From contig NZ_JODR01000033.1 in the NCBI RefSeq assembly GCF_000725885.1, forward strand, positions 1-64,000: 64,000 nucleotides of DNA. The letters run 5' to 3'. Of this stretch, positions 28,891-38,480 are shown piece after piece (the stretch's first letter is position 1; each line of letters begins with the position of its first letter). This DNA comes from Streptomyces albus subsp. albus (GTDB lineage: Bacteria; Actinomycetota; Actinomycetes; Streptomycetales; Streptomycetaceae). Both the position numbers and the translations under genes were made by a program. Below the pieces are notes generated by a model, which had not been told where the DNA came from, did not search any database, and saw only the letters and a program-made list of their open reading frames with translations.

Positions 28891-30436
28891 ATGGCCTGTC
28901 TGCTTCCACGCGGGCGCGGTGCCGTCCCCGTACTCGTCTTCTGCGTGCTCGCGTTGCTCCTCGTCTCATGCACGCACGGCGGCCCTTCCGGGCCGGCGCG
29001 GCGCCCGGCCTCGCTCGGCGACTGCGCGGCTGTGCCGAAGGAGAAGCCGGGGCAAGGGGCTGCGTCCGGGCCCCGCCGGCAGCGGGGCCGGCCGAACCGG
29101 GACGATTTCGACGGGCGACGGGCGCCACGACCTTCTCCTGGAGCACTGGGGCAAGGCCCGCGGCGGGCGGCGAGGGACCGACCGCATCCTGTTGCCCGGT
29201 CCGGGCACCGCCCCACCACTGCACGTACCGGCGGGCGCTGCCACCAGCACGGCCGCGGGACGGCCGGGCACGGAGCCCACCACGGACCTGGCCGGGGACT
29301 GGGACGGAGACGGGCGGGCGGATCTGCTCTCCAGCACGCAACACAGCGCGAGGAACGGCGAGCTGCTGCACTACCGGGAAGACATCCTGTGGGGCGGTCG
29401 GGGCGGCCTCGACGGGGCCCGCACCCGGCTGCCCCGCAGCCGTACCCCGCACCTCGCGTCCGGGGACTTCGACGGAGACGGCGCGCTGGACCTCCTCTCC
29501 GGTGCGTACCGGGCCACACCCGACGAGAACAATCCCGTGCGCTGCCTGGCCGTCGAATACGGGCCGTTCGGCCGGGACGGCCGTGCGAGGGCGCGCCGTT
29601 TGGTGGACGTCACCCGGCACGGCGCGGTCTTCGCCGGCACCTTCGCCGTGGGCGACTTCGACGGCGACGGCCGCGACGACTTCCTGGTGGCCGGTTACCG
29701 GGAGGTGCGGGAGGCGACCGAGACGTCGAGCGGCACCTATGCCGTCGACGCCTCGTACTACCGCGTGGGCGAGGACCGCTCCGTGGTCCGCGGAGGCGGT
29801 GTGGCGTCCCTCGGCGACGGTGAGACCTTCGCCGTGGACCCGGAGAGCAACGACAACCGGGTGAACAACCCGAGCACCACACCGTCCGACACGCTCTCCC
29901 TTCTCAGGACCGCCGACTTCGACGGTGACGGGCGTGCGGATCTGCTGCTGCGCCACGACACCTGGGAGGCTGCCGAGGAGGACACCGTCGTCTACGGCGG
30001 CCCCGGCGGGCCCGGCACCGGTCACTCCCCCACCGAGCTTCCGGACAACGACCGCAGCGCGGTGGGCGACGTCAACGGTGACGGCCGTGACGACCTCGCC
30101 GTCGCCGACTACGGCTGGCCGTACCACACGCGGGGCAGCGTGGCGGTGTTCCTCGGCAGCGGGCACGGTCTGGCGAGCACCGCGGCCACCACCTTCGACC
30201 GCCGCCGCGTGGGCATGACCGGCAGCCCGCGCAGCGACCGGGAGCTGGACCGTTTCGGTTCCGCCCTCGCCCTCGCCGACCTCGACGGCGACGGGTGCGA
30301 CGAACTGGCCGTCTATGCCCGGGACTTCCCCAGCCTGCGCCGGCAACCGGTGTACTGGATCGTCCCGGGCAGCCGGCACGGGCCGGTGCCCACGGCCGCG
30401 CACCGCATCCCGGTCTCCGCGGCCCGGGAGGGCTGA
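28891..30436 (+). CDS. FG-GAP repeat lipoprotein (frameshift after the signal sequence)
   Basis: The N-terminus from ATG 28891 (GGGAGG upstream) is a lipoprotein signal: MACLLPRGRG, a hydrophobic stretch LVFCVLALLLVSC with a lipobox Cys. The remaining protein lies in the +1-shifted frame; joining requires GGG at 29113-29115 to be GG (giving DDFDGDGRHDLLL). About 510 residues when repaired. It carries at least six FG-GAP calcium-binding repeats (DWDGDGRADLL, DFDGDGALDLL, DFDGDGRDDFL, DVNGDGRDDLAV, DLDGDGCDELAV), which build an integrin-alpha-like beta-propeller outside the cell. The secreted FG-GAP protein 580 bases downstream is a relative. Confidence 0.78.
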
Positions 30437-30451
30437 GCGGCCGGACGTCCC

Positions 30452-30586
30452 GACTGCTTCATCCGCGCCGCCGTCGCCGACCACGCCGCCTGTGACGCCT
30501 TCCTCGTCCACAAACTCAGCGGCCTGCCCGCCGTCCCCCGCCTCGAATCGCACCTCGCCATGAAGACGATCAAGGACAACGGCTGA
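30452..30586 (+). pseudogene. Relic of an Lrp/AsnC-family regulator C-terminus
   Basis: Forty-four residues just after the FG-GAP stop match the end of the Lrp/AsnC effector (RAM) domain: CFIRAAVADHAACDAFLVHK, then LSGLPAVPRLESHLAMKTIK. No start codon, ribosome site or DNA-binding part exists, so this is a stranded fragment. The rest of 30587-31014 holds an A/T-richer leader (around 30740-30780) but no gene. Confidence 0.55.
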
Positions 30587-31014
30587 CGGACCAGGCCGGC
30601 CACGGCCATCGGCCCGCGCGGGCCGACAGCACATGCCGCGGACCGATCGCGGAACCGACTCGCCGCGCGTGCCGGATCGCTGCCGGGAGGGGGCAACCGG
30701 CCCCGGGCGAGAGGAAGATGGCCGACATGCGTCGGCCGGGGGAAAGTTTTCCAGCCGCCGGAGAACTTTTTCACCTCGTGAGGCGTCGAACGTCCCGAAC
30801 GACCCCGTACCTACCACCTGGGCGGCCTCCGTCCGCTGGTGCCCGTACCACCGCGTCGATGAGGCCGCCCGCGAAGCCGGCTCCTCCCGGAGCGCTCACA
30901 GCGTCCCCGGAACGCGTTGCGGAACGTGCCGATGCGAGTGAGTGCTCGGGTGGGAGAGCCGGGGGCGCCCATGCACCACCCGCCCAGTAAGCAATTCGTC
31001 GGTTTGGAGACCTC

Positions 31015-32478
31015 ATGCGTAAGCGATCTCTGAGTGTCAGCATTGCCGTGGCCGGTGCCATGGCAGCGGGCCTCTCCCTCGTCAGCGTTCAGGCGGCGGG
31101 CGCGGCGCCTCTCGCTGCCGGCAGCAAGCACTCCGCTGCGGTGAAGGGGAACGCGGCTGCCGCGAAGAAGGTGGACTTCAACGGCGACGGCTATGCCGAC
31201 ACGGTTGCCTCCGCTCCCGGTGGGACGGCCGGGGGTGTGAAGGGCGCCGGTTACGTGACCGTCGTCTACGGCTCCGCCGACGGCGCCGACACCGCCCAGC
31301 GCCAGGTCATCAGCCGCGCCACCGACGGCATCCCCGGCGACGCGAACGAGGGCGAGGGCTGGGGCCGGTACCTGGCCGCGGGCGACTTCGACGGCGACGG
31401 CGTCACCGATCTGGCCGTTGGCAGTTCCCACGCGGACAGCGGCGTGGCCGTCATCCACGGAGTCAAGGGCAAGGGGCTGGGCGGCGCGGACGAGCTCACC
31501 GCAAAGACGGGCGGCAAGGAGCTGGCCGCGGGCGATGTCGACGGTGACGGCGTGGACGACCTCGTCACCTCCCGCGCCGACGACTGGGGCGGCATCCAGG
31601 TGCTGCACGGTCCGTTCCAGGGCGGCAAGCCCACCAGGACGGAGAACCTCAAGGCCGATGTCGGCGACAGCGATGTGCGGACCTTCACCGTCGGGGACGT
31701 CACCGGAGACGGCATCGACGACGTCTTCGCCACGTACGACTTCGAGGAGATGTCGCGCAAGTCGCAGTTCTTCAAGGGCGGCAAGTCCGGGATGAGCGCG
31801 AGTGCCGAGGCGCAGGACGCCGCGGTGGCCACCATCGGCGACGTGGACGGTGACGGCTACGGCGACGTGGTCATCCGCACCGTGCCCGGCGGCGTCGTCG
31901 AGGACCTGCCGTACGACCACGGCACGGTGAAGGTGCTCTACGGCACCGCGAACGGTCCCAGCGCCGACCGCACCACCACGCTCACCCAGAACAGTCCGGG
32001 CGTGCCCGGTGCCAACGAGGAGGGTGACGAGTTCGGCGCCTCCCTCGCCGCCGGTGACGTCAACGGCGACGGCTACGCCGACATCGCCGTCGGCGTGCCC
32101 GGCGAGGACATCGGCAGCGGCGCCTCCGGCAAGAACACCGGCGCCGTCATCCAGCTCTTCGGGGCCAAGGGCGGCCTGTCCGGCACGGGCGCGAAGAACT
32201 ACGACCAGGGCACGGCGGGCGTCCCCGGCGCGGTGGAGGCCGAAGACGGCTTCGGCAAGGCCGTGAGCCTCGGTGACACCGACGGTGACGGCCACGACGA
32301 CCTCGCGGTCGGCGCCCCCGGCGAGGACGGTACGACCGCGGAGAAGGACGCCGGAGCCGTATGGTCCCTGCGGGGCTCCGACGCCGGACTGACCACCGAC
32401 GGGGTCCGCTCCTGGGGTCCGGCCGCCCTGGGTGCCCCGGCGGCGGGTGCGGCGCTCGGCAGCGGCTTCCCCCGCTGA
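31015..32478 (+). CDS. Secreted FG-GAP repeat (integrin-alpha-like) protein
   Basis: A 487-residue exported protein. The Sec signal MRKRSLSVSIAVAGAMAAG... ends at AGAAP near residue 31. Seven FG-GAP/calcium-loop repeats follow (DFNGDGYADTVAS, DFDGDGVTDLAVGS, DVDGDGVDDLV, DVTGDGIDDVFA, DVDGDGYGDVVI, DVNGDGYADIAVG, DTDGDGHDDLAVGAPGEDG), forming a beta-propeller probably used for adhesion or binding. ATG 31015 has GGAG upstream. A hairpin terminator follows the gene. No catalytic domain is attached. Confidence 0.9.
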   Translation: MRKRSLSVSIAVAGAMAAGLSLVSVQAAGAAPLAAGSKHSAAVKGNAAAAKKVDFNGDGYADTVASAPGGTAGGVKGAGYVTVVYGSADGADTAQRQVISRATDGIPGDANEGEGWGRYLAAGDFDGDGVTDLAVGSSHADSGVAVIHGVKGKGLGGADELTAKTGGKELAAGDVDGDGVDDLVTSRADDWGGIQVLHGPFQGGKPTRTENLKADVGDSDVRTFTVGDVTGDGIDDVFATYDFEEMSRKSQFFKGGKSGMSASAEAQDAAVATIGDVDGDGYGDVVIRTVPGGVVEDLPYDHGTVKVLYGTANGPSADRTTTLTQNSPGVPGANEEGDEFGASLAAGDVNGDGYADIAVGVPGEDIGSGASGKNTGAVIQLFGAKGGLSGTGAKNYDQGTAGVPGAVEAEDGFGKAVSLGDTDGDGHDDLAVGAPGEDGTTAEKDAGAVWSLRGSDAGLTTDGVRSWGPAALGAPAAGAALGSGFPR

Positions 32479-32502
32479 CACCGCGCACACAACTGAGACG
32501 CA

Positions 32503-32536
32503 CGAGGGCGCCCCGTCGATGTGCGGAGCGCCCTCG
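32503..32536 (+). terminator. Rho-independent-like terminator after the FG-GAP gene
   Basis: CGAGGGCGC (32503-32511) pairs with GCGCCCTCG (32528-32536), a perfect 9-bp stem with a 16-base loop starting 24 bases after the stop codon. There is no T run, as is usual in this genus. Confidence 0.6.
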
Positions 32537-32647
32537 CCTATTCCGGCGCCGGGTCGCATGCCGCCTCAGCACCATGGCCGGCACGCTCCGGCTCCCGGCC
32601 GACGCCCGTACCGTCGTATTCGATGGCCGTCTCCCGGTGAGCATGCC

Positions 32648-32660
32648 TAGGTTGGCGTGA
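32648..32660 (+). promoter_or_regulatory. -10 box of a probable leaderless promoter
   Basis: TAGGTT at 32648-32653 fits the -10 consensus TAnnnT and sits six bases before the ATG of the acetyltransferase gene, which has no ribosome site. The mRNA probably begins at or next to the start codon. Confidence 0.5.
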
Positions 32661-33205
32661 TGACCGTATTGCGCACCGACCGTCTTCTGCTCCGCGGCTG
32701 GCGGGACTCCGACCTGGGTCCATGGGAGGCACTGAACGCCGACCCCGAGGTCCGTGAACACTTTCCGGACGTACTCACACGCGAGCAGAGCGAGGCGTCC
32801 GCGTCCCGCTTCCGAGCCGGTCTCGACCGGCGTGGCTGGGGCTGGTGGGCGGTGAAGGTGCGGGCCACCGGCGAGTTCATCGGGTTCGCCGGGCTGGATC
32901 CGGTGGAGGAGAGCATGCCGTTCACCGGGGTGGAAGCGGGCTGGCGGCTGGCCCGCCCGGCATGGGGGCACGGTTACGCGACAGAAGCCGCCATGGCCGT
33001 GGTGACCTTCGGTTTCGAGACGCTCGCCCTGCCGGAGGTCCTGGCGATTACGACGGCCGCCAACCACCGTTCCCGGGCGGTGATGCGCCGCCTCGGTATG
33101 ACGCACGAACCTGCTGAGGATTTCGACGACATGAGCGTCCCGGCCGGGCCGCTGCGCCGCACCGTGGTGTACCGGCTTGCGAACGAGGACCGGTCCGCTC
33201 TCTGA
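32660..33205 (+). CDS. GNAT-family N-acetyltransferase (RimJ/RimL-like)
   Basis: A 181-residue GNAT enzyme (acetyl-CoA-dependent amine acetylation). The RimJ/RimL-style start LRTDRLLLRGWRDSDLGPW, the central EAGWRLARPAWGHGYATEA (acetyl-CoA loop RPxxxGxGYA) and ANHRSRAVMRRLGM are diagnostic. GTG 32657 is an alternative start. It has its own promoter after the FG-GAP terminator. The acceptor is unknown. Confidence 0.9.
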   Translation: MTVLRTDRLLLRGWRDSDLGPWEALNADPEVREHFPDVLTREQSEASASRFRAGLDRRGWGWWAVKVRATGEFIGFAGLDPVEESMPFTGVEAGWRLARPAWGHGYATEAAMAVVTFGFETLALPEVLAITTAANHRSRAVMRRLGMTHEPAEDFDDMSVPAGPLRRTVVYRLANEDRSAL

Positions 33206-33623
33206 CAGCAGCCGTGGGCCAGACCCCCGCCACCTGGCGACACGACGACCGCCGTTTCCGCCCTGCCGAAGCGCCGCTCTGCGAACGGGCGTTGTGATGC
33301 CTGGTGTGCGAGGTGTCGGGACTTCGCGACTCGTTCAGCGGTCCGGTCGCGAACTGCGAGGGCCATGGGGCGACGACGACAGCGCGCGGTGGGGCCCTAC
33401 TTGATCCCGATTCCGAGTACGCCGACGCCCCTGCGGAGCGGGTGCTCCGGGACATCCGCACGGGCCTGTCCGACGAGGACCCGCCGGGTGCCGTCCGCAG
33501 CGCGGACAGCCACCACCATGCGCGAGGCGGACCATCCGCTGCCGGCCCGCCCGAGAACCAAGATCGATTGTCAGTGGTGGGTGAGAAGGTGGAAGCGTCG
33601 AATCGGAAAGAGGGGGCGCTGTC
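33206..33623. other. Gene-free region before the VWA gene
   Basis: About 420 bases. Open frames here lack ribosome sites and conserved motifs. The last 30 bases supply the leader and GAAAGAGGGGG ribosome site of the VWA gene. I see no RNA structure or repeat. Confidence 0.4.
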
Positions 33624-34664
33624 ATGTCCGGTAGCCAGAACTACATCAACCACGTTGCTCTCGTGCTGGACGCCAGCTCGTCCATGTCCCATCTGAGGAA
33701 CAAGGTCGTCGAGGTCGCCGACCAGCAGATCGCGTATCTCGCCCGGCGCTCCAGGGAGTTGGACCAGGAGACCCGCGTGACGGTGTACGTCTTCGCGGAC
33801 AAGGTCGAATGCGTCATCTACGACAAGGACGTGCTGCGGATGCCGTCGCTCAAGCAGCTGTACCGGGTCGGCGGGATGACGGCTCTGCTGGCAGCCGCCC
33901 TGAAGTCGCAGCGGGAGCTGGCGCAGACAGCGCAACTGTACGGTGACCACAGCTTCCTGACGTTCGTGCTCACCGACGGCCAGGAGAACGCGAGCCACCG
34001 CTGTCCGGACGCCCCCGCCAGGGAGCCGCGGAAGCTGATCGAGGCCGTGGCGGGGATGATAGAGCGGCAGGAGGACAACTGGACGCTGGCCGTCCTCGTG
34101 CCGGACCAGATGGGCAAGCGCGAGGCCATGCAGTGCGGTTTCCCCAAGGACAACATCGCCATCTGGGACGCCACGAGCACACAGGGCCTGGAGGAGGCCG
34201 GACAGGTCATCCAGCAGGCGACCGAAAGGTTCATGGTGGGCCGCGCCCAGGGCATCCGCGGATCGCGCGCCGTGTTCTCCACGGGTGCGGACGCCGTGAA
34301 CAAGGAGACCATCAAGGCGGCCGGTCTCACCCCGGTGGATCCCTCGGCGTACCGGCTGATCCCGGTGGCGCGTGACGCGGCGATCCGCGACTGGGTCGTC
34401 GAGTGCGGACACACATACCGCACGGGTTGTGCGTTCTACCAGCTCAGCAAGTCGGAGAAGATCCAGGCGAAGAAGCGGATAGCGGTGCTGGAGAAGTCGA
34501 CGGACCGCGTGTACACCGGGCCCGAGGCCCGGGCACTGCTCGGCCTGCCCGACGTGGAGGTCCGCGTGAAGCCCGACCACAACGACGACTTCACCATCTT
34601 CGTGCAGAGCACCAGCGTGAACCGGAAGCTCGTCCCCAACACACGCCTGCTGCTGATGAACTGA
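33624..34664 (+). CDS. VWA-domain protein with an uncharacterised C-terminal domain
   Basis: A 346-residue cytosolic protein. Residues 8-215 form a von Willebrand A fold with the metal site DASSSM (DxSxS) near residue 16 and LTDGQENASH. The C-terminal 130 residues (AYRLIPVARDAAIRDWVVEC, CAFYQLSKSEKIQAKKRIAV, VNRKLVPNTRLLLMN) look like a separate basic domain I do not recognise. VWA proteins bind partners through a Mg ion. No MoxR ATPase or Ter gene is adjacent, so it may act alone or be phage-derived. Confidence 0.8.
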   Translation: MSGSQNYINHVALVLDASSSMSHLRNKVVEVADQQIAYLARRSRELDQETRVTVYVFADKVECVIYDKDVLRMPSLKQLYRVGGMTALLAAALKSQRELAQTAQLYGDHSFLTFVLTDGQENASHRCPDAPAREPRKLIEAVAGMIERQEDNWTLAVLVPDQMGKREAMQCGFPKDNIAIWDATSTQGLEEAGQVIQQATERFMVGRAQGIRGSRAVFSTGADAVNKETIKAAGLTPVDPSAYRLIPVARDAAIRDWVVECGHTYRTGCAFYQLSKSEKIQAKKRIAVLEKSTDRVYTGPEARALLGLPDVEVRVKPDHNDDFTIFVQSTSVNRKLVPNTRLLLMN

Positions 34665-34793
34665 CGCCGGGGCAGCCGAAGCGGGCAGGTGCCCCGAGAT
34701 CTCTGCCCGGCTCTGTCGCACACCTCGCGGTGGGCCGGACCGGTGCGTGCGGCAGGTGCGGAAGCGACAGGGGCGTCCTCCGCGCGGACGGCG

Positions 34794-35450
34794 TCAGCCG
34801 ATGACGAAGGGCAGTCTTGCGGCCGTCTCCCCCAGTTCGGCTCTCTCCCGCGCCGTCGGGGCGCGCCGACCGGTGCCGACCAGGAGGGCATCCTTGTCGC
34901 TGAACGAGACCGGGAAGGCGGCGCCGGTGATCTTCTCCAGCATCTGCCGGGTCCGGGCGAGCCCCTGTGCGGGCGGCTCGGCGGCGCCGGGCAGGTGCGC
35001 GATCAGGTCGAGGTGGTGGAGCGTCCACTCCAGAACGTACGCGGAGAGGAAGTCGCCTGCGGTGAGCACCATGTCCTGGGTGCTCACCAGCGCGGCGGGG
35101 TCGGCGAGTGCGGCGGCGCGGTGGGCGGCGGAACCCACGTCGTCGAGGTGGAACTTGAGGAGTGCGGGGTCCTCGTACGCGGCGGCCAGCCGGAGGGTCA
35201 GGGCGTCGAGCGGGTCCTGGCCGGCCGGCGGCGTACCGGAGACCTTCCAGTACGTCACCGCGTCCGCTGTCGGCGGCCCTTGGGCGGGGGTGACGAGGGT
35301 GATGAGGACATCCTGCGCGTCGATCACCAAGTGGCAGGCCAGGTCCCGTACGAGCCAGCCGGCGCAGCCCGAGGGCCGGGCGAAGTCCTCGTCCGGCAGC
35401 TCGGCGACGGCGTTGCGCAGCGCGGCCCAGGTAGTCGGGAAGAGATCCAC
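34794..35450 (-). CDS. Mycothiol-dependent maleylpyruvate isomerase-family (DinB-like) protein
   Basis: A 218-residue member of the DinB/MDMPI four-helix family. N-terminal family wording is TTWAALRNAVAELPDEDFAR, then GWLVRDLACHLVIDAQD with a metal-ligand His; a further His-rich helix is EWTLHHLDLIAHLPG. Members use mycothiol or a metal to isomerise or conjugate small electrophiles; many have unknown substrates. The GTG start has TAGCTT (a -10 box, plus-strand 35457-35462) six bases upstream and no ribosome site, so the mRNA is probably leaderless. Confidence 0.75.
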   Translation of the reverse strand: MDLFPTTWAALRNAVAELPDEDFARPSGCAGWLVRDLACHLVIDAQDVLITLVTPAQGPPTADAVTYWKVSGTPPAGQDPLDALTLRLAAAYEDPALLKFHLDDVGSAAHRAAALADPAALVSTQDMVLTAGDFLSAYVLEWTLHHLDLIAHLPGAAEPPAQGLARTRQMLEKITGAAFPVSFSDKDALLVGTGRRAPTARERAELGETAARLPFVIG

Positions 35451-35648
35451 GGCCGCAAGCTACCAGCGCCCGATCCGGTACGACGATCGGATTTTGGCCG
35501 GGGAGTCGGGACGGGCCGTCCGGCACGTGGTCCCACCGCGCGCTGCGCCGGCCGCGCTCCGTGCCGTGTCTTCCCCGCGTCCTGCCGCTCCTGGGGACGC
35601 AGGCTCGCCGAGAGGGGGAAAACGGGCCCTGCCCGAGCAGCACGCCGG

Positions 35649-36059
35649 CTACGCCGACTGCACCGGGGGCGCCGCGGCGAAGCGGCCGAAGCCGGCGATG
35701 CGCGGGCAGAACGTGAGAGGACACCGGTCGCCGAGCATGGCGCGCATACGTGCCGTCACATCGGCGTCCGGCTCGCCGAACACCTCGAAACCCTCCACCC
35801 GGCAGTGCTCCATCACCTCCTGGATGTACGGGTCTGCCAGCTTCCAGTGCAGGCGGACGGCGTCGGAGTCACGGTAGAGCTGGAAGCTGTGCGCGAGCAT
35901 GCGCTCCTCGTCCACGAAGGTCTGCACCATCAGCTGGGGTCCGTGCTGTTGCACGAAGTCCACAGCTCGCCGGACGGCGGCGCGGAAGCCCTCCAGGTGG
36001 CCGTCGGCGATGCGCATGGTGTTGTGGAAGAGCAGGGTCGTGTCGGTCTGTGTGGTCAT
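35649..36059 (-). CDS. Small dimeric alpha-beta-barrel-like protein, function unknown
   Basis: A 136-residue cytosolic protein (MTTQTDTTLLFHNTMRIADG start). The order FVDEERMLAHSFQLYRDSD followed by VEGFEVFGEPD suggests an ABM-like ferredoxin fold, but no active-site motif is seen. ATG 36059 is preferred over TTG 36080 because AGGATCGG precedes it. It stands alone between a DinB-like gene and a methyltransferase gene on the same strand. Confidence 0.6.
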   Translation of the reverse strand: MTTQTDTTLLFHNTMRIADGHLEGFRAAVRRAVDFVQQHGPQLMVQTFVDEERMLAHSFQLYRDSDAVRLHWKLADPYIQEVMEHCRVEGFEVFGEPDADVTARMRAMLGDRCPLTFCPRIAGFGRFAAAPPVQSA

Positions 36060-36152
36060 GACCCGATCCTGCGACTTCAACCATGCTTCAAGTCAACGGC
36101 TCGTTCTGGGCTGCGTGCGACGGCAGTCGGCAGGCAGGCATCGCAGCCCTGG

Positions 36153-37106
36153 TCAGCCGCCCGACTCGGGTACTGGTTCCTCCCCCACGCGGAGGAACGA
36201 GAGGAGTGCCATGGAGAGTTGTCCCGTGCGGTAGCTCTCCTGCTCGAGGCGGACCAAACGGAGCGTGTCCCGCATCACGTCCGCCCCCCACCGGGCTGTG
36301 ATCGTCTCCTGAGCGGCCAGGGCCCGGGCCTCCCAGACGCTCAGCGTGCGGAGCCAGTCCTGGCGGTGCGTGCGCACCGAGCGCAGCTCCCACAGACCGT
36401 CGGCCGCTGTCAGGAGGTGGGGAAGAGCTGGTGGTGCGCCGGGCGACTCCCCCATCTTCGCCAGGGCGTCGCTGCCTGCCCGGGACGTTTCCACGTCCAG
36501 GCCCCGCGGTCCTCGGATCACCACTTCCAGGGCGAGGCCCGCACCGGGGCGGGTCCATTCCCGAGTGCGGCGGAAGAATTCGCGCAGTGCCTGCCCTTCC
36601 GTTTCCCGGCCCGGTTCCCACGCGCCGGCAAGGAACTCGACCATGCTGATGCTGATCACGGCGTCGAAACGGTGCCGCGGCCGGTAGTCGGCGAAATCCA
36701 GGCAGTCCACGGTGACCCCGGGAGTGTTGCGGCGGCGTATCTCCCGGCAGAAACTCTCACAGAGTTCGATGCCGTGGGCGGACCGTACACCGCACGCCTG
36801 GACGAGATGGTCGAGCATGGCGCCGGCACCGCAACCGATGTCCAGCACGTCCATGCCGGGGCGCACACCGGCCAGCCGGGCCATCGTGCGCAGCTTGCGA
36901 TCCTGGGCGTGCTCCAGGTCGCCGTTCCCCGTGCCGCCGCCGGGACCGGCTGCCGTACCCGCGTCGGTCTCACCCGGTTCCGCTTCCCACAGGGCGCAGC
37001 TGATCACCGGCCTGCTGTCCGTCCAGGCACGGTAGTACTCCACGTCCGTGTGGGGGTGCCCGACCGGGCCGCTCCCTCCGGGCCCGTCACCCGGCGGGGA
37101 GGTCAT
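36153..37106 (-). CDS. SAM-dependent methyltransferase (cyclopropane-fatty-acid-synthase-like)
   Basis: A 317-residue methyltransferase. Motif I is MDVLDIGCGAGAMLDHLVQ, followed by HGIELCESFCREIRRRN, VDCLDFADYRPRHRFDAVIS and MVEFLAGAWEPG. The layout resembles CFAS/PcaA-type enzymes that act on lipid or small-molecule double bonds, but it is too short and divergent to name a substrate. No partner gene is adjacent; it may belong to the biosynthetic region to its right, although it is transcribed the other way. Confidence 0.75.
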   Translation of the reverse strand: MTSPPGDGPGGSGPVGHPHTDVEYYRAWTDSRPVISCALWEAEPGETDAGTAAGPGGGTGNGDLEHAQDRKLRTMARLAGVRPGMDVLDIGCGAGAMLDHLVQACGVRSAHGIELCESFCREIRRRNTPGVTVDCLDFADYRPRHRFDAVISISMVEFLAGAWEPGRETEGQALREFFRRTREWTRPGAGLALEVVIRGPRGLDVETSRAGSDALAKMGESPGAPPALPHLLTAADGLWELRSVRTHRQDWLRTLSVWEARALAAQETITARWGADVMRDTLRLVRLEQESYRTGQLSMALLSFLRVGEEPVPESGG

Positions 37107-38480
37107 CGCCTCTCCTGGCGCCGTCGCGGTTCACGCCGTCGGTCTCGCCCAGGCGTCACCGGACCGCTGCCGGCCGCCGGTTCCCCCGCGGAATTCGCGC
37201 CGCTGCGCCGTCGCTCGCCGCCGCCCATGGCAGCCCGGCGACGGCTGCCCGCTCCCGTGCTCATCCGTACCGCCCTCCCACTGATTTCCGCCTCGCAGGC
37301 CGCCTGTGGAGCGCGGACGGTTGTCCGCCTGCCGGACGGCGGCCGGGTCGTCGCCCAGCCGATGCCCGAAGACCCGCGGAACGAAGCGCGCCCGGCCGGC
37401 GGTTCACCTCTATCAGCGACACCCGGGCGGGCCCGGCCGTCCGGGCACGAGAAACATCGACGGGATGCACGCCGAACTCGCATGCGCCACCCCGACTTCC
37501 ACCGACGGACGGTCTCGATGCGCGGCGCGCGCTGCTCGCCGCCATCGGCCGCCTCGCCCGGGCGGTGGTCAGGCCCCTGTTCCGACGGCAGGTCACGCCG
37601 GTACGCCGTACTGGCGGCAAGGTCCCCTGTCATTCGTCAGGTACCTCAGTGGCACGTCGCGGGGGTTGAGTGCTGTGCACGAGGGCGATCAGCGGCAAGA
37701 CCACGGGCAAGGGACAGGTCCGCTCCGGGAGCGGCGTCTCCGCGACGAGGCGGGACGAGCGTCGGGGTGATCCGGTGTCACGCGCCCCGGCGCTTCGGAG
37801 CGCAGGAGTGGCGGGCGTTCCGGGAAAGGCCGGCCGAAAGGACCGGAAGGCGACATCCGAAGGGTTGCGGCCCACGACGGGGGGATGCTGCGCATGCGTT
37901 TCGCGGACGATGTTCTCGCACGACGGCGGACCGCAGTGCGTCAAGGCACCGGGAAATACGCCGTTTTGCTGCGTGTACCCGTTCCCGGAACAAGGCCGTT
38001 CACCCGATTTTCCGACCGGGACAGGGCTGTCTGTGTTCCGGGCCCCGGTCCGATGCCCCTTTCCGCCCGTCCGGTACACCGCGGAAGACGCCGGGCCATG
38101 GCCGTGGGCGTGCGGGAAAGACGGGACAGATCCGTCCGCCGGCATCCGTGACGGGTGTGTCCGCGCCGCAGCACCCGAAATGGTCGCGAGGTGCGGCGGG
38201 CGGGCCGAGTTGTCGGCCCGCCCGTCGGGACTTCCACCGCAATCCACTGGAATGAACCAGGAACGGCGCGTATTCCGTCTGCCGCAGCCGCGGCCCGCCT
38301 TGCCGTGGCCGTATCCCTTCCGGAGGGTACCGCGTAGAACCTCCGGGTGCTCTTTCCTCATTTCGAGCACGGGCACAGCATGCACCAAGGCTCCCGGTCG
38401 GCGCGCGGCGTGCGGGAAAATACGCGTGGGAGAACTCCCGCCACTGAGGCGGAAGTCGAACAATTCACGGGAGGAAATGC
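37107..38480. other. 1.37-kb stretch with no convincing gene
   Basis: No frame shows the codon bias of the neighbours together with a recognisable family or a good ribosome site. The minus-strand phrase CEFGVHPVDVSRART...VSLIEVNRRPG near 37400-37520 hints at the end of an ATP-grasp enzyme, perhaps a relic. The rest appears to be degenerate DNA or a long leader for the StrR-type regulator. Confidence 0.4.

Noticed and set aside
33304..33696. 130-residue plus-strand frame before the VWA gene
   Set aside because: It overlaps the VWA start in another frame, and its composition does not resemble a real protein.
37261..37620. Minus-strand frame with an ATP-grasp-like phrase (VSLIEVNRRPG)
   Set aside because: Only one short phrase fits; no ATP-binding core or start site. 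Kept as a possible relic, not a gene.
37103..37633. 176-residue minus-strand frame whose stop overlaps the methyltransferase ATG
   Set aside because: The overlap looks operon-like but the Arg-rich sequence has no conserved motif and no ribosome site.
34689..38255. 1188-residue plus-strand open frame
   Set aside because: It crosses several minus-strand genes in antisense, has no ribosome site and low-complexity composition.
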